Assembly (NCBI GenBank): GCA_947499635.1
Contig: CANMPD010000010.1
Coordinates: 62,001 to 126,000, forward strand
Source of the DNA: an uncultured Paracoccaceae bacterium
Lineage (GTDB): Bacteria > Pseudomonadota > Alphaproteobacteria > Rhodobacterales > Rhodobacteraceae
Reading direction: 5' to 3'
Length of the DNA stretch: 64,000 bases
Of the stretch, positions 8,422 through 17,725 are shown in pieces (the stretch's first letter is position 1; the number at the start of each line of letters is the position of its first letter). Under the pieces are notes generated by a model. The model had not been told where the DNA came from and ran no database searches. It saw only the letters and a list, made by a program, of their open reading frames with translations. The position numbers and the translations under genes are program-made.

Positions 8422-9583
8422 CCCACAGTTAGAAGACTGGCGGAATGGGGGGTTTGGTCTCTATATTCATTGGCCGTTTTGTCAGGCTAAATGCCCCTAT
8501 TGCGACTTCAACAGCCATGTCGTTGCAAACATAGACCAAAGCAAATGGTTACTCGCCTACCAATCAGAATTGCGCAGGACTGCTATAGAAACACCCGGAA
8601 GGGTGTTAAATAGCATCTTCTTTGGTGGTGGGACCCCTTCGCTCATGCATCCAGATACAGTTGCTGGAATCATAGAGACAGCAAAAGAGCTGTGGCCGAT
8701 TGCAAACAACATCGAGATTACACTTGAGGCAAATCCAGGCTCTGTAGAAGCAGGCCGCTTTTCTGGATATCGAGATGCAGGCGTAAATCGCATTTCTATG
8801 GGTATTCAGGCTTTGAATGACCAAGACCTTCGCAGTCTTGGTCGCATCCATTCCGTAGCAGATGCAAAAGCGGCTTTTGATGTTGCTAGAAATTGTTTCG
8901 ATCGAGTGAGTTTTGATCTCATCTATGCTCGGCAAGGTCAAACGTTAGAGACCTGGAAATCAGAACTCTCAGAAGCGCTCTCGATGGCGATTGATCATCT
9001 CTCACTATACCAGCTTACTATCGAAGAAGGCACAGCCTTTGGTGACCGTTACGAGCGTGGAAAATTACGCAACTTGCCCACAGATGATGATGCTGCAGAT
9101 ATGTATCTTGTCACTCAAGAAATCTGCGATCTACATGGCATGCCCGGATACGAAGTATCAAATCATGCACGTGCCGGCTCAGAAAGTTTGCATAACCTAA
9201 TCTATTGGCGGTACGGTGATTATGTTGGAATAGGCCCTGGAGCGCATGGGCGTTTGACATTGAATAATCGCCGCTATGCAACCGAAGCACCAAAACCACC
9301 TGCACAATGGCTAGACACTGTGAAACACGGGTCAGGTGAAACTATAAGAACCCAACTGTCTTTGGAACACGAAGTTGCAGAGTATCTAATGATGGGAATG
9401 CGATTAAACGAAGGTATTGATCTCGATCGATATACAGCGCTAGCAGGTTGTTCACTGCCTCAGGAACGCATAGATAACCTGCAAGATCTAGGGATGATCA
9501 AAGTAAATGGATCACGACTATTCACAACCCATAATGGACGCGCTGTACTGAACGCTGTACTTCGCGAATTATTGGTCGAATGA
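8414..9583 (+). CDS. hemW: Heme chaperone HemW (radical SAM, HemN-like)
   Basis: 389 residues from GTG 8414. A TTG at 8396 is also in frame, but AAGG at 8402-8405 fits the GTG better. The radical SAM CX3CX2C cluster is at residues 23-30 (CQAKCPYC), followed by FFGGGTPSLM, the glycine-rich SAM-binding segment, and EANPGS. Such proteins were long annotated as oxygen-independent coproporphyrinogen oxidase; HemW lacks the extra N-terminal cysteine of HemN and binds heme for insertion into proteins. The C-terminal HemN_C domain is present. Overlaps rdgB by eight bases and the next gene by four. Confidence 0.92.
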   Translation: MPNPQLEDWRNGGFGLYIHWPFCQAKCPYCDFNSHVVANIDQSKWLLAYQSELRRTAIETPGRVLNSIFFGGGTPSLMHPDTVAGIIETAKELWPIANNIEITLEANPGSVEAGRFSGYRDAGVNRISMGIQALNDQDLRSLGRIHSVADAKAAFDVARNCFDRVSFDLIYARQGQTLETWKSELSEALSMAIDHLSLYQLTIEEGTAFGDRYERGKLRNLPTDDDAADMYLVTQEICDLHGMPGYEVSNHARAGSESLHNLIYWRYGDYVGIGPGAHGRLTLNNRRYATEAPKPPAQWLDTVKHGSGETIRTQLSLEHEVAEYLMMGMRLNEGIDLDRYTALAGCSLPQERIDNLQDLGMIKVNGSRLFTTHNGRAVLNAVLRELLVE

Positions 9584-9936
9584 TCCGCATTATTTTTATA
9601 ATCCTAGGTCTACTTAGTCTTAGTTTAGGTGCGATTGGTGTTATACTACCACTCCTTCCTACTGTGCCTTTTATCTTATTAGCAGCTTTTTTCTTTGCCA
9701 ACAGCTCAGATAAATTACATAAATATTTGATTAATCATAATATTTTTGGTCCTATGATCGAAAATTGGCATCACAATAGATCAATAAACCCAGCTGCAAA
9801 AAAAGCAGCGACTTTATCTGTCGCTGCCGTATTTATCTGTTCACTTATCTTAAAAGTCCCAACACACGTATTAGGTATCCAAGCTGTAACCTTAACCTGT
9901 GTATTGATTTTTATATGGTCCCGCCCTAACGGCTAA
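9580..9936 (+). CDS. DUF454 (YbaN-type) inner membrane protein
   Basis: 118 residues with three or four hydrophobic segments: residues 2-20, 23-42 and two near 80-115. The family signature GLLSLSLGAIGVILPLLPTVPFILLAAFFFA is at the N-terminus, followed by a short cytoplasmic part with NHNIFGPMIENWHHNRSI. Function of the family is unknown. Overlaps hemW by ATGA, and its 3' end overlaps the convergent parB 3' end by 11 bases. Noticeably AT-rich compared with rph and rdgB. Confidence 0.85.
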   Translation: MIRIIFIILGLLSLSLGAIGVILPLLPTVPFILLAAFFFANSSDKLHKYLINHNIFGPMIENWHHNRSINPAAKKAATLSVAAVFICSLILKVPTHVLGIQAVTLTCVLIFIWSRPNG

Positions 9937-10831
9937 GAAGGTTACAAAGTTCATCTAGCTGATCAAGTGTCTCATACGAGATCGTTACAGAACCAGATTC
10001 TTTACCTGCGATATGATCGATAGAAACTTTCATGCGCAACATCGCAGACAAATCGCCCTCGAGCGCGCGCGTGTCAGCATCCTTATCTGTTGTATATTTT
10101 ATCTTTTTTGCCGAGCTCGACGTCGGCCCTGCAGCATCCTTTTTGACCAGGCTCTCTGTAGCCCGCACAGATAGGCCGCCTTTTACAATTTTCTTGGCCA
10201 AATCAGATGCGTTATCTGACGTAATCAATGCACGTGCATGACCAGCAGATAACTTTCGTTCCATAACCAAAGTTTGGACATCGTCAGGCAAATGTAAAAG
10301 ACGAACTAAATTAGCGATATGGCTGCGGCTTTTCCCAAGCGCTTCCGCCATTTTTTCTTGGGTATGACCAAACCTATCCATCAACTGCTTATAGCTTTGT
10401 GCTTCTTCTAACGCATTAAGATCGGAACGCTGAATATTTTCAATGATGGCAACTTCCATCATCTCAAGATCAGAGTAATCCCGCACAAGAACAGGAACTT
10501 CATGTAACTGAGCCGCTTGTGCCGCACGCCATCGACGTTCACCCGCCACAATTTCATACATACCACCGTCACGTGGTCTGACAATTAGTGGCTGTAAGAC
10601 ACCTTTTTCTTTAATCGAAGCAGTAAGTTCGTCTAAATGTTCTTGTAAAAACTGACGACGCGGTTGTTCAGGGTTTGCCTGAATTTTTTCTATTGGTACA
10701 AGTATTTCCGCATTCCTTGGAGCAGATGTGGATTCAACGGTTGTTGTGCTTACCGGATCAGCTGTTACATCCGCCATAAGTGCGGACAAACCACGCCCTA
10801 ATCCTCGTGGTTTATTTTTCTTATCTGACAT
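9926..10831 (-). CDS. parB: Chromosome partitioning protein ParB
   Basis: 301 residues from ATG 10831; a longer reading from 10858 would run into parA. MSDKKNKPRGLGRGLSALM is the usual ParB beginning. ParB binds parS and, as a CTP-dependent clamp, spreads on neighbouring DNA; it works with ParA to segregate new origins. Seen: PNPEQPRR-like motif ANPEQPRRQF, the CTP-binding GERRWRAAQ motif, IIENIQRSDLNALEEA, and the HTH for parS (HTQEKMAEALGKSRSHIANLVRLLHLP). The C-terminal dimerisation domain is present. Two perfect parS sites lie within 3.4 kb upstream. Confidence 0.96.
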   Translation of the reverse strand: MSDKKNKPRGLGRGLSALMADVTADPVSTTTVESTSAPRNAEILVPIEKIQANPEQPRRQFLQEHLDELTASIKEKGVLQPLIVRPRDGGMYEIVAGERRWRAAQAAQLHEVPVLVRDYSDLEMMEVAIIENIQRSDLNALEEAQSYKQLMDRFGHTQEKMAEALGKSRSHIANLVRLLHLPDDVQTLVMERKLSAGHARALITSDNASDLAKKIVKGGLSVRATESLVKKDAAGPTSSSAKKIKYTTDKDADTRALEGDLSAMLRMKVSIDHIAGKESGSVTISYETLDQLDELCNLLSR

Positions 10832-10847
10832 AACTTGCCCTTTATTT

Positions 10848-11657
10848 CTAAGCTGCAACCATTTCTTGATTTGCTATAACTTCGGCAGCAAGGGAACGAT
10901 ACGCTTTCGCTCCCAATGATGTAGGATCATAGGTTAGAACAGGCATCGCATATGATGGTGCTTCACTAACGCGTACATTTCTGGGAATTTTAGTACGAAA
11001 AACAAGGTCGCCTAGATTTTCGCGCGCATCAAGTTCTACCTGCTGAGACAAGTTATTTCTGCGGTCGTACATCGTTAAGACAACCCCTTCAATTCTAAGA
11101 TGAGGGTTGGCAGTTTGTCGAACTTGTCTAACCGTCAGCATTAATTGGGATAAACCTTCCAACGCGAAAAATTCGCTTTGCAGCGGAACCAATATTGAAT
11201 TGGCCGCAACCATCGCGTTCACAGTTAGTAAGTTCAACGACGGAGGGCAATCTATCAAAATAAAGTCCCACTCATATTCGTCCATTGCAGACTGGCGTAA
11301 GCAATCTCTCAAAAGAAAACTACGGTTTTGGTTTGCCATCAAATCAATATCTGCAGAGCTCAGATCAACATTTGCAGGAATAATACCTAAGTCTTCCAAG
11401 TCAGAAGCCATAATAGCCGCATTCAATGGAATGTCTTCAAGCAACAAATCATACACAGTATGTTTACGATCTTCGGCTTCTACACCTAATCCTGTTGAAG
11501 CATTACCCTGCGGATCGAGATCCACAATAAGAACACGATATCCCTCTTCTACTAATGCAGCAGCAAGATTGATGGTCGTAGTTGTTTTTCCAACACCCCC
11601 TTTTTGATTAGCGACAGCAATAATTTTAGGATCGCTTTGGTGAGAATACTCAGACAC
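10848..11657 (-). CDS. parA: Chromosome partitioning ATPase ParA (Soj)
   Basis: 269 residues. Deviant Walker A KGGVGKTTTTINLAAAL near residues 20-36, Walker A' ILIVDLDPQGNASTGLG and Walker B-like FILIDCPPSLN identify a ParA-type ATPase, which binds DNA as an ATP dimer and moves ParB-parS complexes. It overlaps rsmG by eight bases and is followed by parB after 16 bases, the standard rsmG-parA-parB arrangement near alphaproteobacterial origins. Confidence 0.97.
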   Translation of the reverse strand: MSEYSHQSDPKIIAVANQKGGVGKTTTTINLAAALVEEGYRVLIVDLDPQGNASTGLGVEAEDRKHTVYDLLLEDIPLNAAIMASDLEDLGIIPANVDLSSADIDLMANQNRSFLLRDCLRQSAMDEYEWDFILIDCPPSLNLLTVNAMVAANSILVPLQSEFFALEGLSQLMLTVRQVRQTANPHLRIEGVVLTMYDRRNNLSQQVELDARENLGDLVFRTKIPRNVRVSEAPSYAMPVLTYDPTSLGAKAYRSLAAEVIANQEMVAA

Positions 11658-12267
11658 GCGCTACTCCGCTAATTTTCAAGATAACTGCTTCAGGGTTGGT
11701 ATTACTCTTAATTGCTTCGTAATCAAACGTCCATTCCTTCCTAGCGTTATCCACTTCTTTCTTCCATTGGCCACCCTTGGGAAAAATACAAGTTCCACCA
11801 GTTCTAAGGTGTATCGTTGAAAAATTTAGCAAAGTCGACAAATCAGATAAAGCGCGCGCCGAAAGAACATCAGCTTCCTGTGGTTCGAATTTCTCGATCC
11901 GATCAGTGTTAATTTTTATATTTAAACCACATTCTCTAGCAATCGTGCGTAGAAATGCACACTTTCTCGAGTCACTTTCAATAAGACTAATTTTCAGTTC
12001 CGGAGATCGTTCAGCTGCCAGTATTGCAACAACAATTCCAGGAAGTCCACCTCCGCTGCCTATATCCAACCATAACCCTTTATCCAAAGGGAATGATTGA
12101 AAAACTTGAACAGAATCTTGTATATGACGATGCCATATATCTGGTATCGTAGATCTTGAAACCAAGTTTATCTTAGTATTCCACTTTTTGAGTATATCTA
12201 CGTAAACATCCATTCGCTCATGTGTTTCACGTGAAACATCCGAGATAATATCGTTCGATTGAACCAT
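11650..12267 (-). CDS. rsmG: 16S rRNA (guanine527-N7)-methyltransferase
   Basis: 205 residues (GidB family). SAM-dependent methylation of G527 in 16S rRNA. The motif WLDIGSGGGLPGIVVAILA is the SAM-binding glycine loop, and KINLVSRSTIPDIWHRHIQDSVQ is the family N-terminal signature. The start codon overlaps the mnmG stop by one base (TGATG). Codons 10-15 contain a perfect parS site, so the N-terminal VSRETHE is partly dictated by that element. Confidence 0.95.
   Translation of the reverse strand: MVQSNDIISDVSRETHERMDVYVDILKKWNTKINLVSRSTIPDIWHRHIQDSVQVFQSFPLDKGLWLDIGSGGGLPGIVVAILAAERSPELKISLIESDSRKCAFLRTIARECGLNIKINTDRIEKFEPQEADVLSARALSDLSTLLNFSTIHLRTGGTCIFPKGGQWKKEVDNARKEWTFDYEAIKSNTNPEAVILKISGVARV
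12223..12238. promoter_or_regulatory. parS centromere site inside rsmG
   Basis: TGTTTCACGTGAAACA, a perfect 16-bp palindrome identical to the widely conserved parS consensus bound by ParB. It lies within the first codons of rsmG, about 1.4 kb from parB and 5 kb from the probable origin. Confidence 0.95.
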
Positions 12268-14150
12268 CAGGCAGTTCTACTCCGATTACGTTTGTTTCGT
12301 TTTAAGTGACTCAAAATCAGCGCAATAGCTGCAGGGGTCATACCTTCAATTCTCGTCGCGCGACCTAAATTTTCTGGTTTAGAAAAGCGCAACTTCTGTT
12401 GTAATTCATTTGAAAGACCCTCAATCGAATAATCGAAATCATCAGGAATAATAAACCCCTCATCTTTCTTAACTGAAACAATTTCTTTTCTTTGCCGTTC
12501 AATGTAGTTGGCATACAAAGCGTCACGTTCAAGTTGAAGTTTTATCTCGTTTGGTAAAACCTCGAAGTCAGGAAATAACGTTTCAATATTGCTAAAAGTA
12601 ACGTTCGGAAATGCTAAAACGTCCGTGCCTGTTCGTCGTTTTCCATCTTCATTTACATCTATTCCAGATTTCAGCAATTCTTTTGGCGTAAAAGTGATGC
12701 CATTCAATCTGTCCGCAGCTACCGTCAGTTGGTTCAGCTTATTGTTAAAAACCTTTTCTCTGTCTTTAGATATACAACCAATTTGAAGCCCAATCGGGGT
12801 TAATCTTTGATCTGCATTATCAGCCCGCAAGGAAAGTCTATACTCAGCCCGAGAAGTGAACATTCTGTAGGGTTCAGATACACCGTGCGTAGTAAGGTCA
12901 TCAATCATAACACCAATATAAGACGTGGCTCGGCTAAAAATTAATGGTTCCCGATCTTTACAAGCTAAAGACGCATTTAGTCCCGCCACGAGCCCCTGAG
13001 CTGCCGCTTCCTCGTAGCCTGTTGTTCCATTAATCTGTCCCGCCAAATACAAACCACTATGAGATTTTAGTTCCAGACATTGAGTTAACGAACGCGGATC
13101 AACATAATCATATTCAATAGCGTAACCTGGTTGTAAAATTTTCGTATTTTCTAACCCGAAAATAGACCGAACATAGGCTTCCTGAACATCCACAGGCAAG
13201 CTAGTAGAAATGCCATTTGGGTAAACAGTATGATTATTAATGCCTTCGGGTTCTAGAAAAATTTGATGCGACGGTTTATCGGAAAATCTAATTATTTTAT
13301 CTTCTATAGACGGACAATACCGTGGACCAACCCCATCGATATGTCCTCCATACATTGCAGAACGTTCAAGATTATCACGAATAATTTCATGAGTTCGTTC
13401 ATTTGTATGCGTGATACCACAAGAAATTTGCTTCGTATGAGTTTTTTGAGTCAGAAATGAGAAAAATGTAGGGTCATCATCACCAGGTTGAGAATCTAAT
13501 ATATCCCATTTAATAGTTCGACCATCTAATCTAGGAGGTGTTCCTGTTTTTAGACGCTTCATCGGCAAATCAAATGTAGCAAGTCTATCGGCCAATTTAA
13601 TAGAAGGCTTATCCCCCATTCTCCCGCCAGAATGAGATGCATCCCCAATATGAATAACACCGTTTAAAAATGTACCTGACGTCAAGATAACAGTCTTGGA
13701 TTCAATGACACTATTGTCTGCAAGAACCACACCAGAAACTTTACTAGTCTCTTTGATGACGAGATCAATAATCTCCCCTTCAATTATGTCGAGGTTTATC
13801 TGAGCTCTAGACAGTTTTGACATTTCTTGTCGATATATTGACCGGTCAGCCTGTGCTCGTGGTCCTTGTACGGCTGGCCCTTTACGTCGATTTAATAAAC
13901 GAAACTGAATACCTGCCAAATCGGCGACTCGCGGCATAACACCATCAAGTGCATCAATTTCTCTAACTAAATGTCCTTTACCCAAACCACCAATAGCTGG
14001 ATTACAAGACATCACACCGATATCGGTAGTTTTAAGAGTTATTAGCGCAGTTTTCGAACCCATCCGAGCAGAAGCATGAGCAGCTTCTGTACCAGCATGT
14101 CCGCCACCGATAACTATAACATCATAACTTGGATGTTTCACGTGAAACAC
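12267..14150 (-). CDS. mnmG: tRNA uridine-5-carboxymethylaminomethyl modification enzyme MnmG
   Basis: 627 residues (GidA). FAD-dependent partner of MnmE that makes cmnm5U34 in tRNA. The FAD-binding [21 protein letters not shown] is at residues 10-30, [22 protein letters not shown] follows, and the C-terminal helical region is complete. Start taken as GTG 14150, giving [10 protein letters not shown]; a GTG three codons later is possible. The start region is a parS site, so FHVKH reads through that palindrome. Three bases separate it from the mnmE stop, so the two MnmEG subunits are co-transcribed. Confidence 0.96.
   Translation of the reverse strand: MFHVKHPSYDVIVIGGGHAGTEAAHASARMGSKTALITLKTTDIGVMSCNPAIGGLGKGHLVREIDALDGVMPRVADLAGIQFRLLNRRKGPAVQGPRAQADRSIYRQEMSKLSRAQINLDIIEGEIIDLVIKETSKVSGVVLADNSVIESKTVILTSGTFLNGVIHIGDASHSGGRMGDKPSIKLADRLATFDLPMKRLKTGTPPRLDGRTIKWDILDSQPGDDDPTFFSFLTQKTHTKQISCGITHTNERTHEIIRDNLERSAMYGGHIDGVGPRYCPSIEDKIIRFSDKPSHQIFLEPEGINNHTVYPNGISTSLPVDVQEAYVRSIFGLENTKILQPGYAIEYDYVDPRSLTQCLELKSHSGLYLAGQINGTTGYEEAAAQGLVAGLNASLACKDREPLIFSRATSYIGVMIDDLTTHGVSEPYRMFTSRAEYRLSLRADNADQRLTPIGLQIGCISKDREKVFNNKLNQLTVAADRLNGITFTPKELLKSGIDVNEDGKRRTGTDVLAFPNVTFSNIETLFPDFEVLPNEIKLQLERDALYANYIERQRKEIVSVKKDEGFIIPDDFDYSIEGLSNELQQKLRFSKPENLGRATRIEGMTPAAIALILSHLKRNKRNRSRTA
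14134..14149. promoter_or_regulatory. parS centromere site at the mnmG start codon
   Basis: A second perfect TGTTTCACGTGAAACA, covering the GTG start region of mnmG and encoding FHVKH. It is 1.9 kb from the first site and about 3.2 kb from the probable origin. Confidence 0.95.
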
Positions 14151-14153
14151 TCC

Positions 14154-15440
14154 TTATTTTCCCAAACAGAAACTAGAGAAAATTTCATCAAGCAAATTCT
14201 CAACATCAATGCGACCAACTAACATTTCTAATGCGCGAATTGCGCTTCGAATTTCTTCAGCTACAATATCATAAAAATCTGAACCATTCTCAACAACTTT
14301 ACATGCCTCAGATAGATTTTCAAAAGCCATTAATAATGAAACTCTATGCCGTTCTCGAGTTGCGATTCCAGCATGTGAAGTACGTTCAATAAGAATATCA
14401 GCGATATCCGATACCAATTTTTCAATACCAATACCGGTATGACCTGAAATAGCACCTTCTTTCGAATTTCGTAAATCTGCCTTCGGGAGTAGCCATATGT
14501 CTGTATCAGCTAGATCAATATCAATGTCCGACTTTTCCTCACCAATATAGACACGCAAATCAGCAGCCTCAGCCCGATCTTTTGCACGTTGAATCCCAAT
14601 ACTCTCAACATGATCCGATGTCTCTCGTAAACCCGCCGTATCAAGTAGAGTAACAGGTAATCCTGCGATATCCATATGTACTTCAATAACGTCACGAGTT
14701 GTTCCGGCATATTCAGATGTAATCGCAGCCTCACGTCCAGAAAGTGCATTTAACAACGTAGACTTTCCTACGTTGGGTGCACCAATAATCGCAATTTCAA
14801 ATCCATTACGAATCCGTTCTGCAATTTTTACCGACTCAGTTTCCTTCTTTAGATCTTTCATGACTCCAGAAAGGAGACTTAAAACTTTATCTGACACGTC
14901 TACAGGAACATCTTCATCTGCAAAATCTATCGTAACCTCAATCAAAGACGCAGCCCGAATGAGGTCCTGTCGCCACCGCTCAGCTAATTTACTAAGACCG
15001 CCAGATAAAATAACCTGAGCTTGTCGTCTTTGAGCTTCTGTCTCTGCATCAATCAGATCTGCTAAGCCTTCGACTTGGGACAGGTCTAATTTCCCGTTTT
15101 CTAAGGCTCTTTTGGTAAATTCACCTGGTTCGGCTAATCTGCAATTGTCGAATTTTCCCAACTCCGCGAGCAGTTTAGATACAACAGAATTACTTCCATG
15201 TATTTGAAATTCAACAATATTTTCACCGGTGAAACTATTTGGATTGGTAAAACTCAAAACCAAAGCGTGATCTATAATTTCGCCATCACCATCAATCAGC
15301 TTACATATCTCCATACCTCGGGATGGTAAAATCTTCCCGCATATGGCTTTAGCTACTTCATGCGAAAGCGAACCAGACACTCGAACTATGGCCACGCCTG
15401 CCTTACCTTGCGCAGTTGCCAGTGCAAAAATCGTATCCAT
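14154..15440 (-). CDS. mnmE: tRNA modification GTPase MnmE (TrmE)
   Basis: 428 residues. Partner of MnmG in U34 modification; binds 5-formyl-THF and uses a K+-stimulated GTPase. N-terminal TrmE domain (TIFALATAQGKAGVAIVRVSG), helical domain, and inserted G domain with G1 GAPNVGKST (about residue 225), the TTRD G2, DTAG G3 and a weak G4 that may read LPKAD. The C-terminal FCLGK provides the conserved catalytic cysteine motif CxGK. Slightly shorter than E. coli MnmE but complete. Confidence 0.95.
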   Translation of the reverse strand: MDTIFALATAQGKAGVAIVRVSGSLSHEVAKAICGKILPSRGMEICKLIDGDGEIIDHALVLSFTNPNSFTGENIVEFQIHGSNSVVSKLLAELGKFDNCRLAEPGEFTKRALENGKLDLSQVEGLADLIDAETEAQRRQAQVILSGGLSKLAERWRQDLIRAASLIEVTIDFADEDVPVDVSDKVLSLLSGVMKDLKKETESVKIAERIRNGFEIAIIGAPNVGKSTLLNALSGREAAITSEYAGTTRDVIEVHMDIAGLPVTLLDTAGLRETSDHVESIGIQRAKDRAEAADLRVYIGEEKSDIDIDLADTDIWLLPKADLRNSKEGAISGHTGIGIEKLVSDIADILIERTSHAGIATRERHRVSLLMAFENLSEACKVVENGSDFYDIVAEEIRSAIRALEMLVGRIDVENLLDEIFSSFCLGK

Positions 15441-15467
15441 TGGTCGGGTCCTACCCTTTGACCGAAT

Positions 15468-16739
15468 TTAAGTGTTCATAGAATCAAAAAATTCGCCGTT
15501 GGTTTTCGTTTGCTTGAGTTTTCCTAACAAAAATTCGATTGCATCAGTTGTACCCATAGGGTTGAGAATACGCCGAAGCACAAACGTTTTTGCCAAATCT
15601 GCTTTGTCGACCAAGAGATCTTCTTTTCGAGTTCCTGATTTAAGGATATCAATGGCTGGGAATACACGCTTATCAGAGATTTTCCGATCAAGAACAATTT
15701 CCGAGTTACCAGTTCCCTTAAATTCTTCGAAAATAACTTCATCCATCCGAGAACCAGTATCAATCAATGCTGTGGCGATAATTGTAAGTGATCCACCTTC
15801 TTCGATGTTGCGAGCCGCACCAAAGAAACGTTTAGGTCTTTGAAGCGCATTTGCATCCACACCACCTGTCAGTACTTTTCCAGACGAAGGTACAACAGTG
15901 TTAAAAGCGCGACCAAGTCTTGTTATGGAGTCAAGAAGAATAACAACATCTCGTTTATGCTCAACCAAGCGTTTGGCTTTTTCGATAACCATTTCAGACA
16001 CAGCCACATGTCGAGCAGCGGGCTCATCAAATGTGGATGATACAACCTCACCCTTCACAGATCGTTGCATGTCCGTAACTTCTTCAGGACGTTCATCGAT
16101 CAACAACACGATCAAATAACATTCAGGGTGATTTTGTTCGATTGAATGGGCAATATTTTGTAACAGAACCGTTTTACCGGTCCGAGGTGGGGCTACGATC
16201 AAAGATCGCTGTCCCTTACCTATCGGAGAAACCAAATCAATAATCCGAGCTGAACGGTCTTTTACCGTCGGATCCTCGATTTCCATCTTAAGGCGTTCGT
16301 CAGGATACAACGGGGTAAGGTTATCAAAGGCAATCTTATGTCGAGCTTTTTCAGGTTCTTCAAAGTTGATTTTTGTAACCTTGGTCAATGCAAAATAGCG
16401 CTCGTTTTCCAACGGAGCCTTAATTTGCCCTTCTAAAGTGTCACCCGTACGCAAAGACCACTGACGTAATTGGTCAGGAGAAACATAGATATCATCAGGA
16501 CCAGGCAAATAATTTGCTTCAGGAGACCGTAGGAACCCAAAACCGTCCTGCAACACTTCCAGAACGCCGTCACCACTAATTTCCCAACCTTCATCTGCGC
16601 GTTCCCGCAGGATTTGGAACATCATCTCGCCTTTACGCATCGTTGATGCATTTTCGATCTCAAGTTCTTCAGCCATAGCCAAAAGGCTTTTTGGGCTTTG
16701 AGCTTTCAGATCAGCTAGATTGAGTGTTTGGGTGGTCAT
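15468..16739 (-). CDS. rho: Transcription termination factor Rho
   Basis: 423 residues. Hexameric RNA-dependent ATPase that ends transcription. Seen in order: Rho_N helices ([37 protein letters not shown]), cold-shock RNA-binding domain ([32 protein letters not shown]), Walker [16 protein letters not shown] near residue 180, and Walker B-like [18 protein letters not shown]-loop and R-loop sequences are present. It is 27 bases upstream of mnmE. About 120 bases without a gene separate it from hemJ. Confidence 0.97.
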   Translation of the reverse strand: MTTQTLNLADLKAQSPKSLLAMAEELEIENASTMRKGEMMFQILRERADEGWEISGDGVLEVLQDGFGFLRSPEANYLPGPDDIYVSPDQLRQWSLRTGDTLEGQIKAPLENERYFALTKVTKINFEEPEKARHKIAFDNLTPLYPDERLKMEIEDPTVKDRSARIIDLVSPIGKGQRSLIVAPPRTGKTVLLQNIAHSIEQNHPECYLIVLLIDERPEEVTDMQRSVKGEVVSSTFDEPAARHVAVSEMVIEKAKRLVEHKRDVVILLDSITRLGRAFNTVVPSSGKVLTGGVDANALQRPKRFFGAARNIEEGGSLTIIATALIDTGSRMDEVIFEEFKGTGNSEIVLDRKISDKRVFPAIDILKSGTRKEDLLVDKADLAKTFVLRRILNPMGTTDAIEFLLGKLKQTKTNGEFFDSMNT

Positions 16740-16862
16740 AACGCGCAGCCTTCGGCTCTTTGCAGTAAGAGCACATAAGATAGAATTCAGGAAAATATAG
16801 AATCCCGGACGGGACCTTTATTTGCCTGATACCCGCTTGACATAGATCTGTCAAATCTCGCG

Positions 16863-17309
16863 TTAGAATTTGAAAATAACCGAGATAACAATAACGACCA
16901 TGAGAAGCGTCGGAACTTCGTTCATCATCCGATATTGGCGTCCGGTTAGCGTATTTTTACCATTTTCAAAGTCTTTATAGCGATACATCAACCAATGATG
17001 AAACCAAGTCATTGCAAGTACTGAAAACCCTTTGGACCATGGCCATAGATAGGACCAATCTACAATCCCAGGGGTGAAAACCATAACAAGTCCAGCAATC
17101 CAAGTCACAATGCTTGCTGGACCCATGATAACTTTAAGAAGCTTTTTTTCCATGATCAGAAAGGTTGCATAGAGCTCCTCCTGATTTTTTGCATGTTCCA
17201 CGTGGTAGACGAATAACCGTGGAAGATAAAATAGCCCAGCCATCCAACTGATGACGGCCATGATGTGAAGTGATTTCACATAAGGGTAGGCGATGTACAT
17301 CAGATCCAT
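16863..17309 (-). CDS. hemJ: Protoporphyrinogen IX oxidase HemJ
   Basis: 148 residues, four membrane helices. HemJ oxidises protoporphyrinogen IX to protoporphyrin IX in organisms lacking the soluble flavin-dependent and HemG-type enzymes. The family N-terminus YPYVKSLHIMAVISWMAGLFYLPRLFVYHVEH contains the conserved His and Arg residues, and WFHHWLMYRYKDF is in the third segment. Last gene before the origin-like intergenic region on the left. A TGTTCCACGTGG half-parS lies at 17194-17205. Confidence 0.92.
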   Translation of the reverse strand: MDLMYIAYPYVKSLHIMAVISWMAGLFYLPRLFVYHVEHAKNQEELYATFLIMEKKLLKVIMGPASIVTWIAGLVMVFTPGIVDWSYLWPWSKGFSVLAMTWFHHWLMYRYKDFENGKNTLTGRQYRMMNEVPTLLMVVIVISVIFKF

Positions 17310-17724
17310 GGGTCTTCCTTGGTTCGATGGTGATCCCAGACCACCCTATATAATTAATAAAGTTTATAAGGATGATGATTATGTAGTGCACCCCCATTTC
17401 GGTGGATTATTGAGTCTTCCTTAGGGAAATACACAGGGTGGATAAAGTCTTTGCCTTATTTGTGCCTTACTGTTGAAAAAATGGTTAACACCTTGAAAAT
17501 ATGACTTGTTAAGGAATTATTTACTAAAGTTAACTTGGGGATAACAACGGGACAAAGGTGAGTAAGTAAGTTTATCCACCAATCATAAGTTATCCTCATC
17601 CCCTTAGGAGGAATCAGCGAATGAATAGTATGAAATTGCTTGTTTTTGTGGACCTTGCGCTTTGCGTGGAAAACCATACAAATCATTCAACTTTTGTCAC
17701 GTAATTCCCCATAGGCTTATCCAC
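17310..17724. other. Probable chromosomal replication origin (oriC)
   Basis: A 415-base gene-free stretch between divergent blocks. DnaA-box-like 9-mers: TTATCCACC on minus at 17437-17445, TTATCCCCA on minus at 17536-17544, TTATCCACC on plus at 17572-17580, TTATCCTCA on plus at 17590-17598, TTTTCCACG on minus at 17665-17673 and a perfect TTATCCACA at 17717-17725. An AT-rich segment at about 17347-17383 could be the unwinding element. TTAA-GGAATTA-TTTA at 17509-17523 is one mismatch from a CtrA site. Flanking genes (rho and parABS on one side, maf-aroE-coaE-dnaQ on the other) match known alphaproteobacterial origin neighbourhoods. Not proven; hemE, often next to oriC in this class, is not here. 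Confidence 0.75.
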
Positions 17725-17725
17725 A
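17717..17725 (+). promoter_or_regulatory. Perfect DnaA box overlapping the maf start codon
   Basis: TTATCCACA; its last A is the A of the maf ATG. It occupies the place where a ribosome-binding site would be, and no clear purine-rich site is seen before maf. Confidence 0.8.
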
